From: UMGS1519 sp963621885
GTDB taxonomy: Bacteria > Actinomycetota > Coriobacteriia > Coriobacteriales > Eggerthellaceae
DNA length: 18,840 nt
Assembly: GCA_963621885.1 (NCBI GenBank)
Contig: CAVFFT010000018.1
Location: 1 to 18,840, forward strand
Direction of reading: 5' to 3'
Shown here one piece after another: positions 7,602-14,446 of the stretch. How positions within the stretch are numbered: position 1 is the stretch's first letter; each line of letters begins with the position of its first letter. Position numbers and translations under genes: made by a program. The notes under the pieces are model-generated. The model was not told where the DNA came from. It searched no databases and worked only from the letters and a program-made list of their open reading frames with translations.

Positions 7602-7639
7602 AAGTAGTCGCATGCAATAAAAGTAGACGCATGCAATAA
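7602..7639 (-). repeat. 19-nt tandem direct repeat next to the nrf terminator
   Basis: AAGTAGTCGCATGCAATAA (7602-7620) is followed immediately by a copy with one mismatch (7621-7639). Each copy contains the palindrome GCATGC. The pair lies just beyond the terminator at 7643-7670 in the direction of nrf transcription. The rest of 7413-7601 shows no supported gene. Confidence 0.9.
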
Positions 7640-7642
7640 AAT

Positions 7643-7670
7643 GCCGGCCCCGAAATATTTCGGGGCCGGC
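7643..7670 (-). terminator. Strong intrinsic terminator after nrfH
   Basis: This is a perfect 28-nt palindrome (14-nt arms, left arm GCCGGCCCCGAAAT). On the - strand it is followed by ATTTTATTG. It begins 40 nt after the nrfH stop and should end the nrfA-nrfH transcript. The T run is short but the stem is exceptionally G+C-rich. Confidence 0.85.
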
Positions 7671-7710
7671 TGGGTTGCGGGCTGGAGTCTATTGCGTTTT
7701 TCCTTGCGCG

Positions 7711-8418
7711 TTAGCTCGCGAATTTGGCGTTTACCAGCTCCTCATTTTGTTCGTATGTAATCCAACCGCTAGGGATCTCGAAGTCGTCCTCATGGCAGCC
7801 GGTGCATTGCAGCACCGATGCACGATGGCCTTTGTGGCAATCCGTGCACGACAGCTCGATGCTTTCGTGGTACTGCGAATGCGGGTTGTAGGTGCCGTAC
7901 CGGGCGCTGGTCATTTCCTCCAGCTTATCCCGGTTGACCGTGCCGTTTTCGCCTTGCAGGATGACATGGCAGTCCTCGTTGGCGCAGAAGCGATCCTCGT
8001 CTTCATTCCACCAAGCGGTAAGGTCTTCGCCGACACGCTCATCGAGCGGGTCATAATAGTCGCCAGTAACGAACTTGGCGCCTTCCATCACCTGCTCACC
8101 GATGATTGCGTGGTGACAGTCCAGGCAGAGGATCTCGGACTTGCCCGTGCTGTCATTGCTGGCATGGGCCACGGCGAGCATCGCGCTGGTATCGCTTACC
8201 TCATTGCCCCATTTGTCCGTGCCTTCAACGCCCTTTTCCTGCGTGTAGCTTGCGTAGTACGTGTCCATGTTGTGGCAGATTGCCGCGCAGAATTGCGGTG
8301 TCTCATGCCACTTCCAGAAACCCGCACCCGCCACTGCGATGACGGCTACCACTACAACGGCTGCAACGCCAAACTTCTTCTTGTCGAGCGGTTTCTTATA
8401 TCTCTTCTCTTTGTTCAT
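7711..8418 (-). CDS. nrfH: NrfH/NapC-like pentaheme membrane quinol-oxidising cytochrome c
   Basis: This 235-residue protein has a short basic N-terminus, a membrane anchor (about residues 15-37) and an extracytoplasmic domain with five heme-binding motifs. In order these are CAAICH (CX3CH, followed by N-M as in NapC/NrfH first hemes), CLDCH, CANEDCH (CX4CH), CTDCH and CTGCH. NrfH/NapC proteins pass electrons from menaquinol to a periplasmic-side reductase, and its placement 30 nt after nrfA makes NrfA the obvious partner. It is longer than a classical tetraheme NrfH (about 150-180 residues) and has an extra motif, so NapC/NirT-like cytochrome is an equally fair name. The ATG is supported by AAAGGAG at 8427-8433, 8 nt upstream. 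The order nrfA-nrfH is the reverse of the common nrfHA order. Confidence 0.87.
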   Translation of the reverse strand: MNKEKRYKKPLDKKKFGVAAVVVVAVIAVAGAGFWKWHETPQFCAAICHNMDTYYASYTQEKGVEGTDKWGNEVSDTSAMLAVAHASNDSTGKSEILCLDCHHAIIGEQVMEGAKFVTGDYYDPLDERVGEDLTAWWNEDEDRFCANEDCHVILQGENGTVNRDKLEEMTSARYGTYNPHSQYHESIELSCTDCHKGHRASVLQCTGCHEDDFEIPSGWITYEQNEELVNAKFAS

Positions 8419-8448
8419 GACATCAGCTCCTTTGGCGTTCCAAAGAGC

Positions 8449-9825
8449 CTAGGCTTCGGACGAAATGCCCAGAATGGCGTCGCCCTTGTCAAGCCAGTCG
8501 TTGCCGCTCTTGAGCACGCGCTCATACAAGTCGGAATTGTGAGCGCCCTCGGAGTTCTCTGCCGCAGCAAGGTTCCAGTAGTAGCAAGATGCGCGTTGCA
8601 CGTACTGGAGCTCTTCCTTCTGGTCTTCAGTGATGGACTTCTCATTGATAGCGTTCTCGAAGTTCTTAATGAACTGCTCGGCACGCTGGCCCAGCTCCGT
8701 GGTGCGTCCATCGATATCCTCCTGCAGAGCCTTGACCTCGGAGACAAGGTCTTCGTGGCAAGTGCTGCAGTCGTTCTCGATGAGCTCTTCGTTCTCCAAG
8801 GGGTCCGACCACATATGGTTGGTGTAGGCGTTGCCCTCAGCGTCCACGGCGGTGCCCATGTGGCAATCCACGCACGTGTAGCCCAGCTGCGTCATATGGC
8901 TTCCGCCATCAACGTAGTTGAACTCGAACTCGGCGTGACGCACTGCGAGCATCTGAGCGCCGGTGGACTCGTAGGTCCAGTCGACGTAGTTATGCTCGTC
9001 GTACCAAGTGAGAGCCTCATCCGGATCCATGCTCTCCAGGCCGCCGCTATAGGGGCTGGTCGGCTCGCCGCTCACCGGGTCCATGGAATAGTCGCAGTGG
9101 CACTGGCCGCACACCTGCGCCTCGACAGGCACGGTGTCAGCGTCGTCGCCCATAGCGACAATCCAGTTCTTGCGCGTGACCTTGAGCTGAGTGGGATCCT
9201 CGTTCTCATGGCAATTGGCGCAAGAGATGTTCTCCGTGTATTCGCCCTCGCTGAAAGACAGATGGTAGAAATCCTCGCCGTTTTCCAACGCTTCGGTTTC
9301 CTGAGCGATGTACTGCGGCGTCTTGCATGCGTAGCAGGAAATCTTGGTCTTGTCGTTCAGGCGACCGTTGTGCTCGACCGTGTATAGGGAATACGTGTGA
9401 CCGGCCGGCTCGGTGTAGAACTTGGCATAGCCATAGCCCAAACCCAGCGTCTTGATTTCGGGGTTGGTTTCCAGATAGTCGGACTTCTCGTTCTCGGCGC
9501 TGTAATCGCCATTGAGAAGCTCCAGGCCTACGGATGTTTCATCAGGGTTTTCCGCGGTTTCCTCAGAGTAGTTATAGGGGACGTTCTTGGAGTTTTCCAA
9601 ATACGAGTTGTACTCGTTTGGATACTGGTCCGCCCATTTGTCCGCCGTGATCACACCGTAGCTATCTGCTTCGGGGATTGTGGTGGGGCTACTCACCTTG
9701 ATGGTGGGGATACCGGGGTTTGCCTGAGGAGCACATGCGCAGACCGCACAAGAAATGACAGCGAGTGCCATCCCGAGCACTGCGACTGTGATAACTCGTG
9801 ACTTACGCACATGTTTTACAGCCAT
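8449..9825 (-). CDS. nrfA: Ammonia-forming cytochrome c nitrite reductase
   Basis: This 458-residue NrfA carries out six-electron reduction of nitrite to ammonium outside the membrane. The active-site heme motif is CYACK (C164-K168), the lysine-ligated CXXCK diagnostic of NrfA. Four CXXCH motifs follow: C202, C239, C318 and C353. Probable active-site residues are Y246 (after CGQCH) and H297 (RHAEFE). A late GAHN matches the conserved distal-histidine region. The N-terminus has basic residues, a hydrophobic segment and a lipobox-like VISC26, so the mature enzyme is probably a lipoprotein. ATG at 9825 is preferred because AGGAG at 9832-9836 is 6 nt upstream. An in-frame ATG at 9846 would put that site inside the gene. 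Arg296 stands where calcium-dependent NrfAs carry Gln, suggesting the calcium-independent subclass. Confidence 0.95.
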   Translation of the reverse strand: MAVKHVRKSRVITVAVLGMALAVISCAVCACAPQANPGIPTIKVSSPTTIPEADSYGVITADKWADQYPNEYNSYLENSKNVPYNYSEETAENPDETSVGLELLNGDYSAENEKSDYLETNPEIKTLGLGYGYAKFYTEPAGHTYSLYTVEHNGRLNDKTKISCYACKTPQYIAQETEALENGEDFYHLSFSEGEYTENISCANCHENEDPTQLKVTRKNWIVAMGDDADTVPVEAQVCGQCHCDYSMDPVSGEPTSPYSGGLESMDPDEALTWYDEHNYVDWTYESTGAQMLAVRHAEFEFNYVDGGSHMTQLGYTCVDCHMGTAVDAEGNAYTNHMWSDPLENEELIENDCSTCHEDLVSEVKALQEDIDGRTTELGQRAEQFIKNFENAINEKSITEDQKEELQYVQRASCYYWNLAAAENSEGAHNSDLYERVLKSGNDWLDKGDAILGISSEA

Positions 9826-9910
9826 TGTTCTCTCCTCTCTCTCCATAATTTATACACAGCAACCCAAGGCTGAGTATAGCTGGGAAAGGGCGGCCTTTTC
9901 GCTGTTCAAA

Positions 9911-9949
9911 AGGCAGGTCTAGGGATTATCCCTTGCTTTTGACCTGCCT
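9911..9949 (-). promoter_or_regulatory. Nested inverted repeat between response regulator and nrfA
   Basis: AGGCAGGTC (9911-9919) pairs with GACCTGCCT (9941-9949), and inside them lies the palindrome AGGGATTATCCCT (9921-9933). Read on the - strand, the outer stem is followed by TTTTG, so it may be a terminator after the regulator gene. The inner palindrome could instead be an operator for nrfA, whose start is 86 nt away. A possible - strand -10, TATACT, is at 9873-9878. Confidence 0.6.
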
Positions 9950-9991
9950 AAATGGACAGATTACTTACATTGCGGAAGGGGTGGAATGCAC

Positions 9992-10033
9992 GCATTGCAA
10001 CCAGGCTATGCCAAGCATTGCAACCAGGCTATG
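9992..10033 (-). repeat. Exact 19-nt tandem direct repeat downstream of the regulator gene
   Basis: GCATTGCAACCAGGCTATG occurs at 9992-10010 and again at 10015-10033, period 23, with no mismatch. It lies between the response regulator stop (10067) and the inverted repeat at 9911. It is non-coding in the main annotation. Confidence 0.92.
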
Positions 10034-10066
10034 GCGCGGTGGCGTTCGGCTAGAGCGATGCTTTCC

Positions 10067-10711
10067 CTAGAGCCGCATGAGCTTATGCTGAATGGCATAG
10101 TCGACGAGCTCGGCGCGGGTCTTGATGCCCAGTTTGGAATAGATTTTGGAGCGGTGGGCTTCCACGGTTTTAGCGCTCAGGAAGAGCTGCTCGGCGATTT
10201 CACGGTTGGTATAGCCATGTGCCAACAGCCGCACAATCTCTAATTCGCGCGTGGTGAGCTGCTGCGCCTGGGCCAGCCTTTCCATCTCGTCGGCAGAAAG
10301 TGCGCTGCCCAGAATCTCGCGCATTTTGGGATGGATGTAGATGTTGCCCGCCAAAATGCTGTTGATGGCAGTGAAAAGCTCGGCGGGCGATGAATTCTTG
10401 ACCATGTAGCCGTTCGCGCCGCCGCGCAAGGTGTAGTACAGGTACTCCGGATCGGCATACATGCTGACTATGAGTATCTTGACCTGCGGAAAATCGCGAT
10501 GTATCTCTTCGCATGCGACGATGCCGCAACGGCCCGGTGGCATGCTTATATCGAGCAGAAGCACGTCGGGGCGCTCGCGGGCCACTACCTCGTACGCCTG
10601 CTGGCCGTCGGCCGCCTGGCCTACCACCTTGCATTTGCCGCCCTGCTCCAGAATCATCTTGAAGCCGGCGCGCACCATTTCGTGATCGTCAGCCAATACG
10701 ATGCGAATCAT
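10067..10711 (-). CDS. NarL/LuxR-family response regulator
   Basis: This 214-residue response regulator has a receiver domain (residues 1-120) with acidic D8 and D9, phosphoacceptor D54 in LLLDISMP, and K105. A LuxR-type helix-turn-helix follows at about 150-205 (LTTRELEIVRLLAHGYTNREIAEQL). It overlaps the kinase gene by 23 nt, so the two are translationally coupled. An AGGGGGAG-type ribosome binding site lies just upstream of ATG. Its position between the ccm genes and nrfA makes these its likely targets, which is inference from context. The usual MPGMNGI turn after D54 is replaced by MPPGRCGI. The target site is unknown, though the palindrome at 9921-9933 is a candidate. Confidence 0.93.
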   Translation of the reverse strand: MIRIVLADDHEMVRAGFKMILEQGGKCKVVGQAADGQQAYEVVARERPDVLLLDISMPPGRCGIVACEEIHRDFPQVKILIVSMYADPEYLYYTLRGGANGYMVKNSSPAELFTAINSILAGNIYIHPKMREILGSALSADEMERLAQAQQLTTRELEIVRLLAHGYTNREIAEQLFLSAKTVEAHRSKIYSKLGIKTRAELVDYAIQHKLMRL

Positions 10712-11897
10712 TTTCTCCCCCTTTTATGGAGCCTGTCGGCGCCAGCAGCGTAACCGTGGTGCCGTCTGAACCAGACTCTATCTTCAGTTGCGCGCCAATG
10801 AGGCTGGCGCGTTCGCGCATGCCGCTCAGTCCACAGCCGCTGCCCCGCACTACCGGCTGTTCCACATCGAAGCCGTCCCCATGGTCGCTTACCACGGCTT
10901 CCATCCATTCGCCTGCAATCCTGATGCTTACCCACGCTTGGTCCGTGCCTGAATACTTGCAGGAGTTGAGCAACGCTTCTTGAATAATACGATATGCCTG
11001 TGTCTCGTAGGCCGGATCGGTGCGAGGGAGATTGTGCGGCGCGTCGAAGATGACGTCGACGCCGAAGTTTTCACGATAAACGGCTGCCTGGCTTTTAAGC
11101 GCGCTGAGCAGGCCAAAGTGGTCGAGTGTGGAAGGCCGGAGCTCGACAGAGATGTTATGGAGCTCATCGATTACCGCATCGAGCGTTTGCTGGGCGACAG
11201 CTACGTTCTCCGGCAGTTTCTCTTGCCCGCCGGTGAGAATCTTTTGCAGCTGAAAACGCACGGCAAGCAGCTCTTGAGCGATGCCGTCGTGCAGCTCGCG
11301 GGCGATGCGCTTGCGTTCCTCCTCTTGCGCGCCAATGAGCTTGGCGGTGAGGGAACGGTCCGCAAAGACGTTCTGTTCCCTTGAGGAGGAAGCCGCGACA
11401 ACATCGTCGAAGTCCATGGAATCGGAGGTGATCACCGCGAGATCGCACAGGCCACCGTCGAGCTCTGTGCGCAAGCGGGCGAAGATGCCCGCATGCTCTT
11501 TGCCGAGTGTGCGAAATGCCGTGAGAATCACGCCAACCACACGGTCCTCTTTCACGACGGGTAGCGCTTGGAAGCTGCGTAGGTCCTCGGCGAACACGAT
11601 GGGATATGACGAGTATTCACGGGGGTCTATGTCGCGGTCGATATCCGTGAAGAGCATGGGCTTGCCGGCCTTGAGGACGATGCCGCCAATGCCGTGGCCG
11701 GGCGATAAGGCGATGCGCTTGTGACGGTCGTCCGTGGCGCCTGCGCTGTATATCCAGCGCAATGAACTGCCATGAAACGCCGCCAGTCCCAGCGCGGTGA
11801 AATCGAAGCCGTAACGGCGGTGAATCTCGAGCACAGCCTGCTGGTAAGCGGGGTTTTCCCCTGCGAGGGTGGACTCGTCAAAATTCGAAAGCGTCAT
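10689..11897 (-). CDS. Soluble GAF-domain histidine kinase (NarX/NreB-type)
   Basis: This is a 402-residue sensor kinase without membrane segments. Residues about 10-155 form a GAF-like sensing domain (SPGHGIGGIVLKAGKP, then DLRSFQALPVV). HisKA_3 dimerisation follows with phosphoacceptor H203 in ERKRIARELHDGIAQELL, then LRPSTLDHFGLLSAL. The HATPase has QEALLNSCKYS, DHGDGFD and GCGLSGMRERA. Kinases of this class phosphorylate NarL-type regulators, here the overlapping downstream gene. The nitrate receptor NreA is a GAF protein working with the kinase NreB, so sensing nitrate, nitrite or a related oxidant is plausible but not shown. The start is supported by AAGGAG at 11903-11908, 5 nt before ATG. 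It lies 38 nt after the ccmD-like gene, probably in the same transcript. Confidence 0.92.
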   Translation of the reverse strand: MTLSNFDESTLAGENPAYQQAVLEIHRRYGFDFTALGLAAFHGSSLRWIYSAGATDDRHKRIALSPGHGIGGIVLKAGKPMLFTDIDRDIDPREYSSYPIVFAEDLRSFQALPVVKEDRVVGVILTAFRTLGKEHAGIFARLRTELDGGLCDLAVITSDSMDFDDVVAASSSREQNVFADRSLTAKLIGAQEEERKRIARELHDGIAQELLAVRFQLQKILTGGQEKLPENVAVAQQTLDAVIDELHNISVELRPSTLDHFGLLSALKSQAAVYRENFGVDVIFDAPHNLPRTDPAYETQAYRIIQEALLNSCKYSGTDQAWVSIRIAGEWMEAVVSDHGDGFDVEQPVVRGSGCGLSGMRERASLIGAQLKIESGSDGTTVTLLAPTGSIKGGENDSHRIG

Positions 11898-11935
11898 AGT
11901 GGCTCCTTACCGCAGCGTTCGCTCGCGCCCTTCCG

Positions 11936-12124
11936 CTACTGCTTGCTCTTGAGCTCCGCTACTTCCTCTTCGAGCAAAGTGAGCTGTTGGTCGAGCTTCT
12001 TCTGCTTATTGAACTGCAGAAACACCCACACCAGCACAACGGCAAGCAGCAGGGCATACGCCGCGATGATGTACGGCGCGCTCGGGATGATGGTGCTGTA
12101 GATCTCTTCAAGAATGGAATTCAT
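11936..12124 (-). CDS. ccmD: CcmD-like small membrane protein
   Basis: This 62-residue protein has one membrane segment (about residues 16-37, IPSAPYIIAAYALLLAVVLV) followed by a charged, heptad-like helix ending EEEVAELKSKQ. CcmD proteins are small single-span subunits that help release holo-CcmE from the CcmABC complex. Size, topology and position directly after ccmC support the name, since sequence similarity in CcmD is always weak. Start ATG at 12124 lies 2 nt after the ccmC stop, with GGAGGA at 12131-12136, 6 nt upstream. The same frame is open further upstream over ccmC, but that is a shadow extension. Confidence 0.82.
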   Translation of the reverse strand: MNSILEEIYSTIIPSAPYIIAAYALLLAVVLVWVFLQFNKQKKLDQQLTLLEEEVAELKSKQ

Positions 12125-12126
12125 GC

Positions 12127-12891
12127 TTAGTCCTCCAACTCGCGTTTGATGGCGTCGGTGCGTTCTTGCAGGCGCAAGCCCCGGAAGCGCAATCGGTACA
12201 GGCAAAAGCCCACAAGCAGCATGCCAATCATGCACACGCCCACGGTGATGGCCATGTCGGGCGTGAGGCCGCCGGCGCGAAACACCACGGGGTGCAGGCT
12301 GCTGGGTATAAGGCGCGTGACCATGAGGGTGATGGGCACGTCGATAAAGCAGATGATGCCGACAACCGCGGCATACGTGGCGCGGCGTTCGGGCTCGTCG
12401 ATTGCCGTGCGCAGAATGAAGTAGGCAATAACGACGATGGTCAGGATGAGGTACGTGGTAAGACGCGGTTCCCAGGTCCACCAAACGCCCCATTCGAAAC
12501 GCGTCCACATTTCGCCGGTGATCATGGTGGCCAGCACAAAGATGAGGCTTACCTCCATGGCGCATTTGGCGCAGGTGTCGTAGCGCTGCTCTTTGGTCAC
12601 GAGGTAGCGTATGCAATACACGACCGCCGCAAGCAGCAGCACCATGCTCGTTAGCGCGGCGGGCATGTGGAAGTAGAAGATCTTCTGGCTCAGCAGCAGC
12701 TTATTGGTGACCATTTGGCCGCCTATGAGCTCGGCGCCGTCGACGTTGGCGCCGTTGACGGGTGCGGCGTAGAAGAAAGCCATCAGAAAGCCTCCCACCG
12801 TGAATACCAGCGCTCCGATAAGCGCTGCGGGGAAGATCTTGTCTGGCCACTGCCCGAATTCGGGGAGTTTGCCGGCTTTGGAACGAGCCAT
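12127..12891 (-). CDS. ccmC: Heme-handling protein CcmC (cytochrome c biogenesis)
   Basis: This 254-residue polytopic membrane protein has six hydrophobic spans. The diagnostic tryptophan-rich loop is GVWWTWEPRLTTYL, a variant of the WWD heme-binding motif. Flanking histidines occur in IFYFHMPAA before it and SLHPVVF after it, as expected for the external heme ligands of CcmC. In system I maturation, CcmC loads heme onto CcmE at the outer face of the membrane with CcmA, CcmB and CcmD. The ATG at 12891 has AAAGG at 12901-12905, 9 nt upstream. The gene follows ccmB after a 93-nt gap carrying a short direct repeat and is followed immediately by ccmD. Length is typical of the family. Confidence 0.95.
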   Translation of the reverse strand: MARSKAGKLPEFGQWPDKIFPAALIGALVFTVGGFLMAFFYAAPVNGANVDGAELIGGQMVTNKLLLSQKIFYFHMPAALTSMVLLLAAVVYCIRYLVTKEQRYDTCAKCAMEVSLIFVLATMITGEMWTRFEWGVWWTWEPRLTTYLILTIVVIAYFILRTAIDEPERRATYAAVVGIICFIDVPITLMVTRLIPSSLHPVVFRAGGLTPDMAITVGVCMIGMLLVGFCLYRLRFRGLRLQERTDAIKRELED

Positions 12892-12934
12892 GCTTACCAG
12901 CCTTTCTCATGTTACACGGTGCAGCGCCCGGCGC

Positions 12935-12983
12935 AATGACACCACCAGCTTGAGCGCCGTCCGCGCCGAATGACACCACCAGC
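12935..12983 (-). repeat. 15-nt exact direct repeat in the ccmB-ccmC gap
   Basis: AATGACACCACCAGC occurs at 12935-12949 and 12969-12983, period 34. The copies are preceded by GCGC and GCGCCG respectively. The second copy abuts the ccmB stop. This is the only sizeable gap within ccmABCD. Confidence 0.85.
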
Positions 12984-12984
12984 G

Positions 12985-13719
12985 CTATGCGCTCACGGCG
13001 AAATCGTACAAGACCCACGCCGCCAAGGTCATGATCACATCGTATGCAGCCGCCACGGCAATGGCCGGGGCGAAGGCGTCCATCATATCCGGCTGCCCGG
13101 TGATCACGGCGGTGGTCGCCGTTACGCAAGCATACAGCAGCGGGAAAATGAGCGGGACGAACAGCACCGCCAGCATGACGTCTTTGCCGCGCGTGTTGAC
13201 GGTGATGGTGGAAAGGAGCGTGCCTATGCTGGCCATGCCTATCGTTCCCAGCAGGAGCGGCGCCACGATCAGGGGAAGCGTGCCGGGCATCTCTTGCCCA
13301 CCGAGGAAGAAGAAGGCGAACAGCGGGACGGCGATAAGCTCCACCACCAGCAGAAACAGTGCGTTGCTTACCGCTTTCGCCAGAAATATGGCGCCACGAT
13401 CCATCGGCACCAGCAGGATGCCTTCAAGGCAGCCGTTCTCTTTCTCGTAAGAGAAGCTGCGGTTGAGACCCAGCAGGCTGGTGAATACGATGAGCGCCCA
13501 GATGAGGCCGCCGGACATCTGCAGGATGTCGACGCTGTTGCCCGCCTGCACTAGCGCCGCGCCATATACCACCAGCACGAGCAGTGCATAGATGCCCATG
13601 GATGTGAGCATCTCTTTGGTGCGGAATTCGCGCTGCAGGTCCTTGCGCAGCAGAATGCGAAACGCACGCCATGCGCTCAGCTTGGCGGGGCTGTTGCTTG
13701 GGGTGTTCCGGTTCGCCAT
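12985..13719 (-). CDS. ccmB: Heme exporter membrane subunit CcmB
   Basis: This 244-residue protein has about six hydrophobic segments. A cytoplasmic N-terminus (LLRKDLQREFRTKEML) is typical of CcmB and other ABC-2-like permeases. The sequence FSYEKENGCLEGILLVPMDRG matches the conserved CcmB cytoplasmic loop. It forms an ABC complex with CcmA that drives release of holo-CcmE from CcmC. Its ATG directly abuts the ccmA stop (0 nt), with a G-rich GGGGGTGG inside the ccmA end as likely ribosome binding site. Length (about 220-240) is normal. Confidence 0.94.
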   Translation of the reverse strand: MANRNTPSNSPAKLSAWRAFRILLRKDLQREFRTKEMLTSMGIYALLVLVVYGAALVQAGNSVDILQMSGGLIWALIVFTSLLGLNRSFSYEKENGCLEGILLVPMDRGAIFLAKAVSNALFLLVVELIAVPLFAFFFLGGQEMPGTLPLIVAPLLLGTIGMASIGTLLSTITVNTRGKDVMLAVLFVPLIFPLLYACVTATTAVITGQPDMMDAFAPAIAVAAAYDVIMTLAAWVLYDFAVSA

Positions 13720-14442
13720 TTACGCCACCCCCATGCCAACGGTACTCATATAGAGCTCCTTGAGCTCGTGGTAGGGCAGATCTTCCTTGGCCTTGAAGAG
13801 AACCTCGCGGCCTTTGGCCATGATGAGCGCGTGCGTGCACATGTCGTAGCCCTTTTGCAGGTCGTGGCTCACCATGACGAAGCTGCGATCTTGGCGCACG
13901 CTGCTTATGAGCTGGTCGAACACTTCGACGGCATGTGGATCCAGGCCGCTGTAAGGTTCGTCGAGAAACACGACCGACGGATTGTTGATAAGCGCCCGGG
14001 CGATGCTCAGACGTTGCGTCATGCCGCGGGAATAGGTCCGGACCGTATCGTAGCGGCGGTGCTTGAGTTCAACGGCTTCCAGCAGCTCCATGACGCGGGC
14101 CTGCGCGTTTTGCACGCCGTACAGTTCCGCATAGAGCATGAGGTTCTGGAATGCGGAAAGGTCCGGGTACAGCATGGGCTGGTGGCTGATGAGCCCTATA
14201 TGGGCGCGCGCCGCATCGGGGTTTTCCTTGAGGTCGATACCGCAGATGCTCGCCGTGCCGCTGGTGGGGCGGGTGACGGTGGAGAGCATGCGCAGCAGCG
14301 TGGTCTTGCCAGCGCCGTTGGGGCCGAAGATGCTCAAGAAGGCACCTTGCGGCAGCTCAAGGGATATGCCATCGACGGCCTTGCGGTCTCCAAACTGTTT
14401 GGTCAGCTTGTGGGTGACTATGGCGTTGGTAGCGGCTGACAT
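13720..14442 (-). CDS. ccmA: Cytochrome c biogenesis ABC ATPase CcmA
   Basis: This 240-residue ABC ATPase has Walker A GPNGAGKTT (about residues 40-48), a Q-loop in SHQPM, signature YSRGMTQR (the CcmA-type variant of LSGGQ), Walker B VVFLDEP and H-loop SHD. It powers the CcmAB complex of system I maturation. ATG at 14442 is chosen because AAGGAAG (14451-14458 region) lies 8 nt upstream and the N-terminus MSAATNAIVTHKLTK then fits the family. The frame is open further upstream inside ccmF but gives only proline/arginine-rich residues. Four nucleotides separate it from the ccmF stop, and ccmB starts at the base after its stop. Confidence 0.95.
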   Translation of the reverse strand: MSAATNAIVTHKLTKQFGDRKAVDGISLELPQGAFLSIFGPNGAGKTTLLRMLSTVTRPTSGTASICGIDLKENPDAARAHIGLISHQPMLYPDLSAFQNLMLYAELYGVQNAQARVMELLEAVELKHRRYDTVRTYSRGMTQRLSIARALINNPSVVFLDEPYSGLDPHAVEVFDQLISSVRQDRSFVMVSHDLQKGYDMCTHALIMAKGREVLFKAKEDLPYHELKELYMSTVGMGVA

Positions 14443-14446
14443 GGGA

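Noticed and set aside
7602..7639. Possible CRISPR-like repeats here and at 9992-10033
   Set aside because: Each locus has only two copies with no or very short spacers, and no cas genes are nearby.
7675..9387. 570-codon open frame on the + strand opposite nrfH and nrfA
   Set aside because: It is antisense to two genes with unmistakable heme motifs and good ribosome binding sites, and its translation has no recognisable domain. Long antisense frames are expected from the codon bias of G+C-rich genes.
9826..9846. Seven extra N-terminal residues for NrfA (MEREERT)
   Set aside because: They would be encoded by the ribosome binding site of the ATG at 9825 and would place acidic residues ahead of the signal peptide's basic region.
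12125..12616. Extension of the ccmD frame upstream over ccmC
   Set aside because: It overlaps ccmC out of frame with a His/Arg-rich translation. The ATG at 12124 has an ideal GGAGGA.
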